Shown in pieces: positions 5,783 through 6,822 of a stretch of DNA of 6,822 nt. Both the position numbers and the translations under genes were made by a program. Within the stretch, counting starts at the first letter, position 1, and each line of letters opens with the position of its first letter. The notes under the pieces are model-generated. The model did not search any database. It was not told where the DNA came from and saw only the letters and a list, made by a program, of their open reading frames with translations. The stretch comes from Chloroflexota bacterium (GTDB lineage Bacteria; Chloroflexota; Dormibacteria; Dormibacterales; Dormibacteraceae): positions 1 to 6,822 of the forward strand of contig VBJE01000198.1 of the NCBI GenBank assembly GCA_005879675.1, in the 5' to 3' direction.

Positions 5783-6822
5783 CTAGAGGTGGGACTTGAG
5801 ACGCGCCTTCATCTCCTGCGCAAGCTGCTCCAGGCGCGAGGAGTCGACGAACAGGAGCGAGATGCTCGGGATCTGGTCGATCGCCGCCTCGATGCCTGCG
5901 AGCGATGGGTCGGCCGCGCCCAGGATGTCCTTCACCTTGCGCGCCCGGTTGCCCAGCGCGTCCTCGGCCATCGACTGCAGCTCGCCGACGATCGCGTTCC
6001 AGTCCAGCTGCGGCCCGGCGCTGCGCGGCGGAGCCGTCGGCGCCACCGGGACCTGCGGCGGGGTCGGCTGGGCGTAGGTCGAGAACGACTGGGTCGGGAT
6101 CTGCGCCGTCGGCGGCTCCTGCGGCATCGCGGGAATCACCGGCATCGTGGGGATCGTCGGGTTGGTCGGAGCGACAGCCTCCGCCGCGGGTGGGGCCGCG
6201 TACGACGGCGCGGCGGCCTGTGCCTGCCGGTTCCTCTGCGCGCCCACGATCTCGTCGACGTCGAGCGGCGGGTGCTTGGTCGTGTCGGCCGACTTGACCT
6301 CGATCATCGCGTTCGGGTCGTCGCACAGCGCGAGCGCGTTGTCGGGCTTGTCGGAGATCTCGCGCGATTCGCTCGTGTAGGCGCCCGCGAGATCGCCATG
6401 GGCGAGGATGATCACGCCGGTGCCCGCGCCGGAGCGGATCATCACGCTGCCACTGAGCTTGCGGTCGCTCAGGAAGTTGAGGAGCGCCTTCATGTCGACC
6501 CAGCCCGCGTACAGCTCGGTGTACATCGGCCGTGAAACCGTCAGCTCGTAGAGGCCGTCGATCAGCTCCGGAGACAGTCCCACCACGTCGAGCACGCCAT
6601 GCCCCGCGGTGACGTCATCGTTGAAGTGCTGCAGCGCCGGCTTGCCGAGGACGAGGCTGCCCGCATCGGCGGCGCCGTCGTAAAGACATTCGAGCGCGGA
6701 GCCTTCGCGGAAGAGAATCAGGCCCGAGGCGTCGTCGGTCAGCAGCCGCACGTAGCCGGTGTAACCCTCGCGCTCGAGAGTGGTCAGCAGGCGAGGAAAG
6801 TCGACGAACGATGTCTTGAGCG
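5783..6822 (-). CDS. DUF4388-like tandem-repeat protein with Pro/Ala-rich linker and helical C-terminal domain; 5'-truncated
   Basis: The frame stays open from the TAG at 5783-5785 to the right edge, giving 345 residues. A GTG at 6751 looks like a start but is internal: the 23 codons before it (LKTSFVDFPRLLTTLERE, then GYTGY) complete the first repeat. The fold appears twice. Repeat 1 starts at FVDFPRLLTTLE and runs past GLILFREGSALECLYDG. Repeat 2 runs from WVDMKALLNFLS to VIILAHGDLAGAYTS (residues 85-127 from GTG 6751). Both show the pattern VD-x3-LL-x2-L...G-x-V...G-x-I...G...L...Y seen in DUF4388/PatA-like sensory modules. Residues 178-247 are a flexible linker rich in Pro, Ala, Thr and Gln. 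Residues 249-322 are a mostly helical domain (LDWNAIVGELQSMAEDALG... IPSISLLFVDSSRLEQL) that I do not recognise. There is no membrane segment in view, so it is probably a cytoplasmic regulatory or scaffold protein. The DUF4388 assignment is by eye and tentative. Confidence 0.8.
   Translation of the reverse strand, partial: LKTSFVDFPRLLTTLEREGYTGYVRLLTDDASGLILFREGSALECLYDGAADAGSLVLGKPALQHFNDDVTAGHGVLDVVGLSPELIDGLYELTVSRPMYTELYAGWVDMKALLNFLSDRKLSGSVMIRSGAGTGVIILAHGDLAGAYTSESREISDKPDNALALCDDPNAMIEVKSADTTKHPPLDVDEIVGAQRNRQAQAAAPSYAAPPAAEAVAPTNPTIPTMPVIPAMPQEPPTAQIPTQSFSTYAQPTPPQVPVAPTAPPRSAGPQLDWNAIVGELQSMAEDALGNRARKVKDILGAADPSLAGIEAAIDQIPSISLLFVDSSRLEQLAQEMKARLKSHL

Noticed and set aside
6000..6250. 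Pro/Ala/Thr-rich repetitive stretch as a possible DNA tandem repeat
   Set aside because: The repetition is in residue composition only; no regular DNA repeat unit is visible, so it is a protein linker.
5789..6535. Open frame of 248 codons on the + strand opposite the DUF4388-like gene
   Set aside because: It is extremely Arg-rich, with patterns that mirror the Pro/Ala-rich linker on the coding strand.

Overview
This is a high-GC bacterial chromosomal window that is almost entirely coding, with short gaps and several gene overlaps. I see no mobile element, CRISPR array, tRNA or rRNA. The gene mix suggests a GC-rich soil or environmental bacterium of the Terrabacteria type (Chloroflexota, 'Dormibacterota'-like or Actinomycetota). 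The pointers are a plant/Chloroflexus-type MGDG-synthase-like glycosyltransferase, an MshA-like GT4 enzyme, a helicase with a C-terminal RecB-like nuclease, and a membrane-anchored cytochrome c. This placement is inference; no marker gene is present.

Layout, left to right. (1) Bases 1-905, + strand: the C-terminal end of a UvrD/PcrA-type helicase fused to an Fe-S PD-(D/E)XK nuclease. Its 5' part lies outside the window. (2) 875-2098, - strand: a GT28/MGDG-synthase-family glycosyltransferase that meets the helicase tail-to-tail with a 31-bp overlap. (3) 2062-2646, - strand: a single-haem cytochrome c with an N-terminal export signal and a C-terminal membrane anchor. It lies upstream of (2) and overlaps it by 37 bp, so the two probably share a transcript. 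(4) 2647-2768: a divergent intergenic region. (5) 2769-4136, + strand: an MshA-like GT4 glycosyltransferase. (6) 3837 to about 5684, - strand: a lipoprotein with two Ig-like domains and a beta-propeller, whose 3' end overlaps that of (5) by 300 bp. (7) 5783-6822, - strand: a two-repeat DUF4388-like protein with a Pro/Ala-rich linker and a helical C-terminal domain. Its 5' end runs off the right edge.

A possible common theme is the cell envelope: a membrane glycolipid synthase, a membrane-anchored cytochrome, a second sugar transferase and a surface lipoprotein. No pathway is proven by context. The helicase-nuclease is a DNA repair protein and looks like a neighbour only.

The most interesting points are a tandem duplication inside the right-hand protein that continues past an apparent internal GTG start, the 300-bp convergent overlap of the GT4 and lipoprotein genes, and the lipoprotein's ambiguous start, where a good ribosome-binding site points to a TTG codon. 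I found no convincing new defence, toxin or RNA system.
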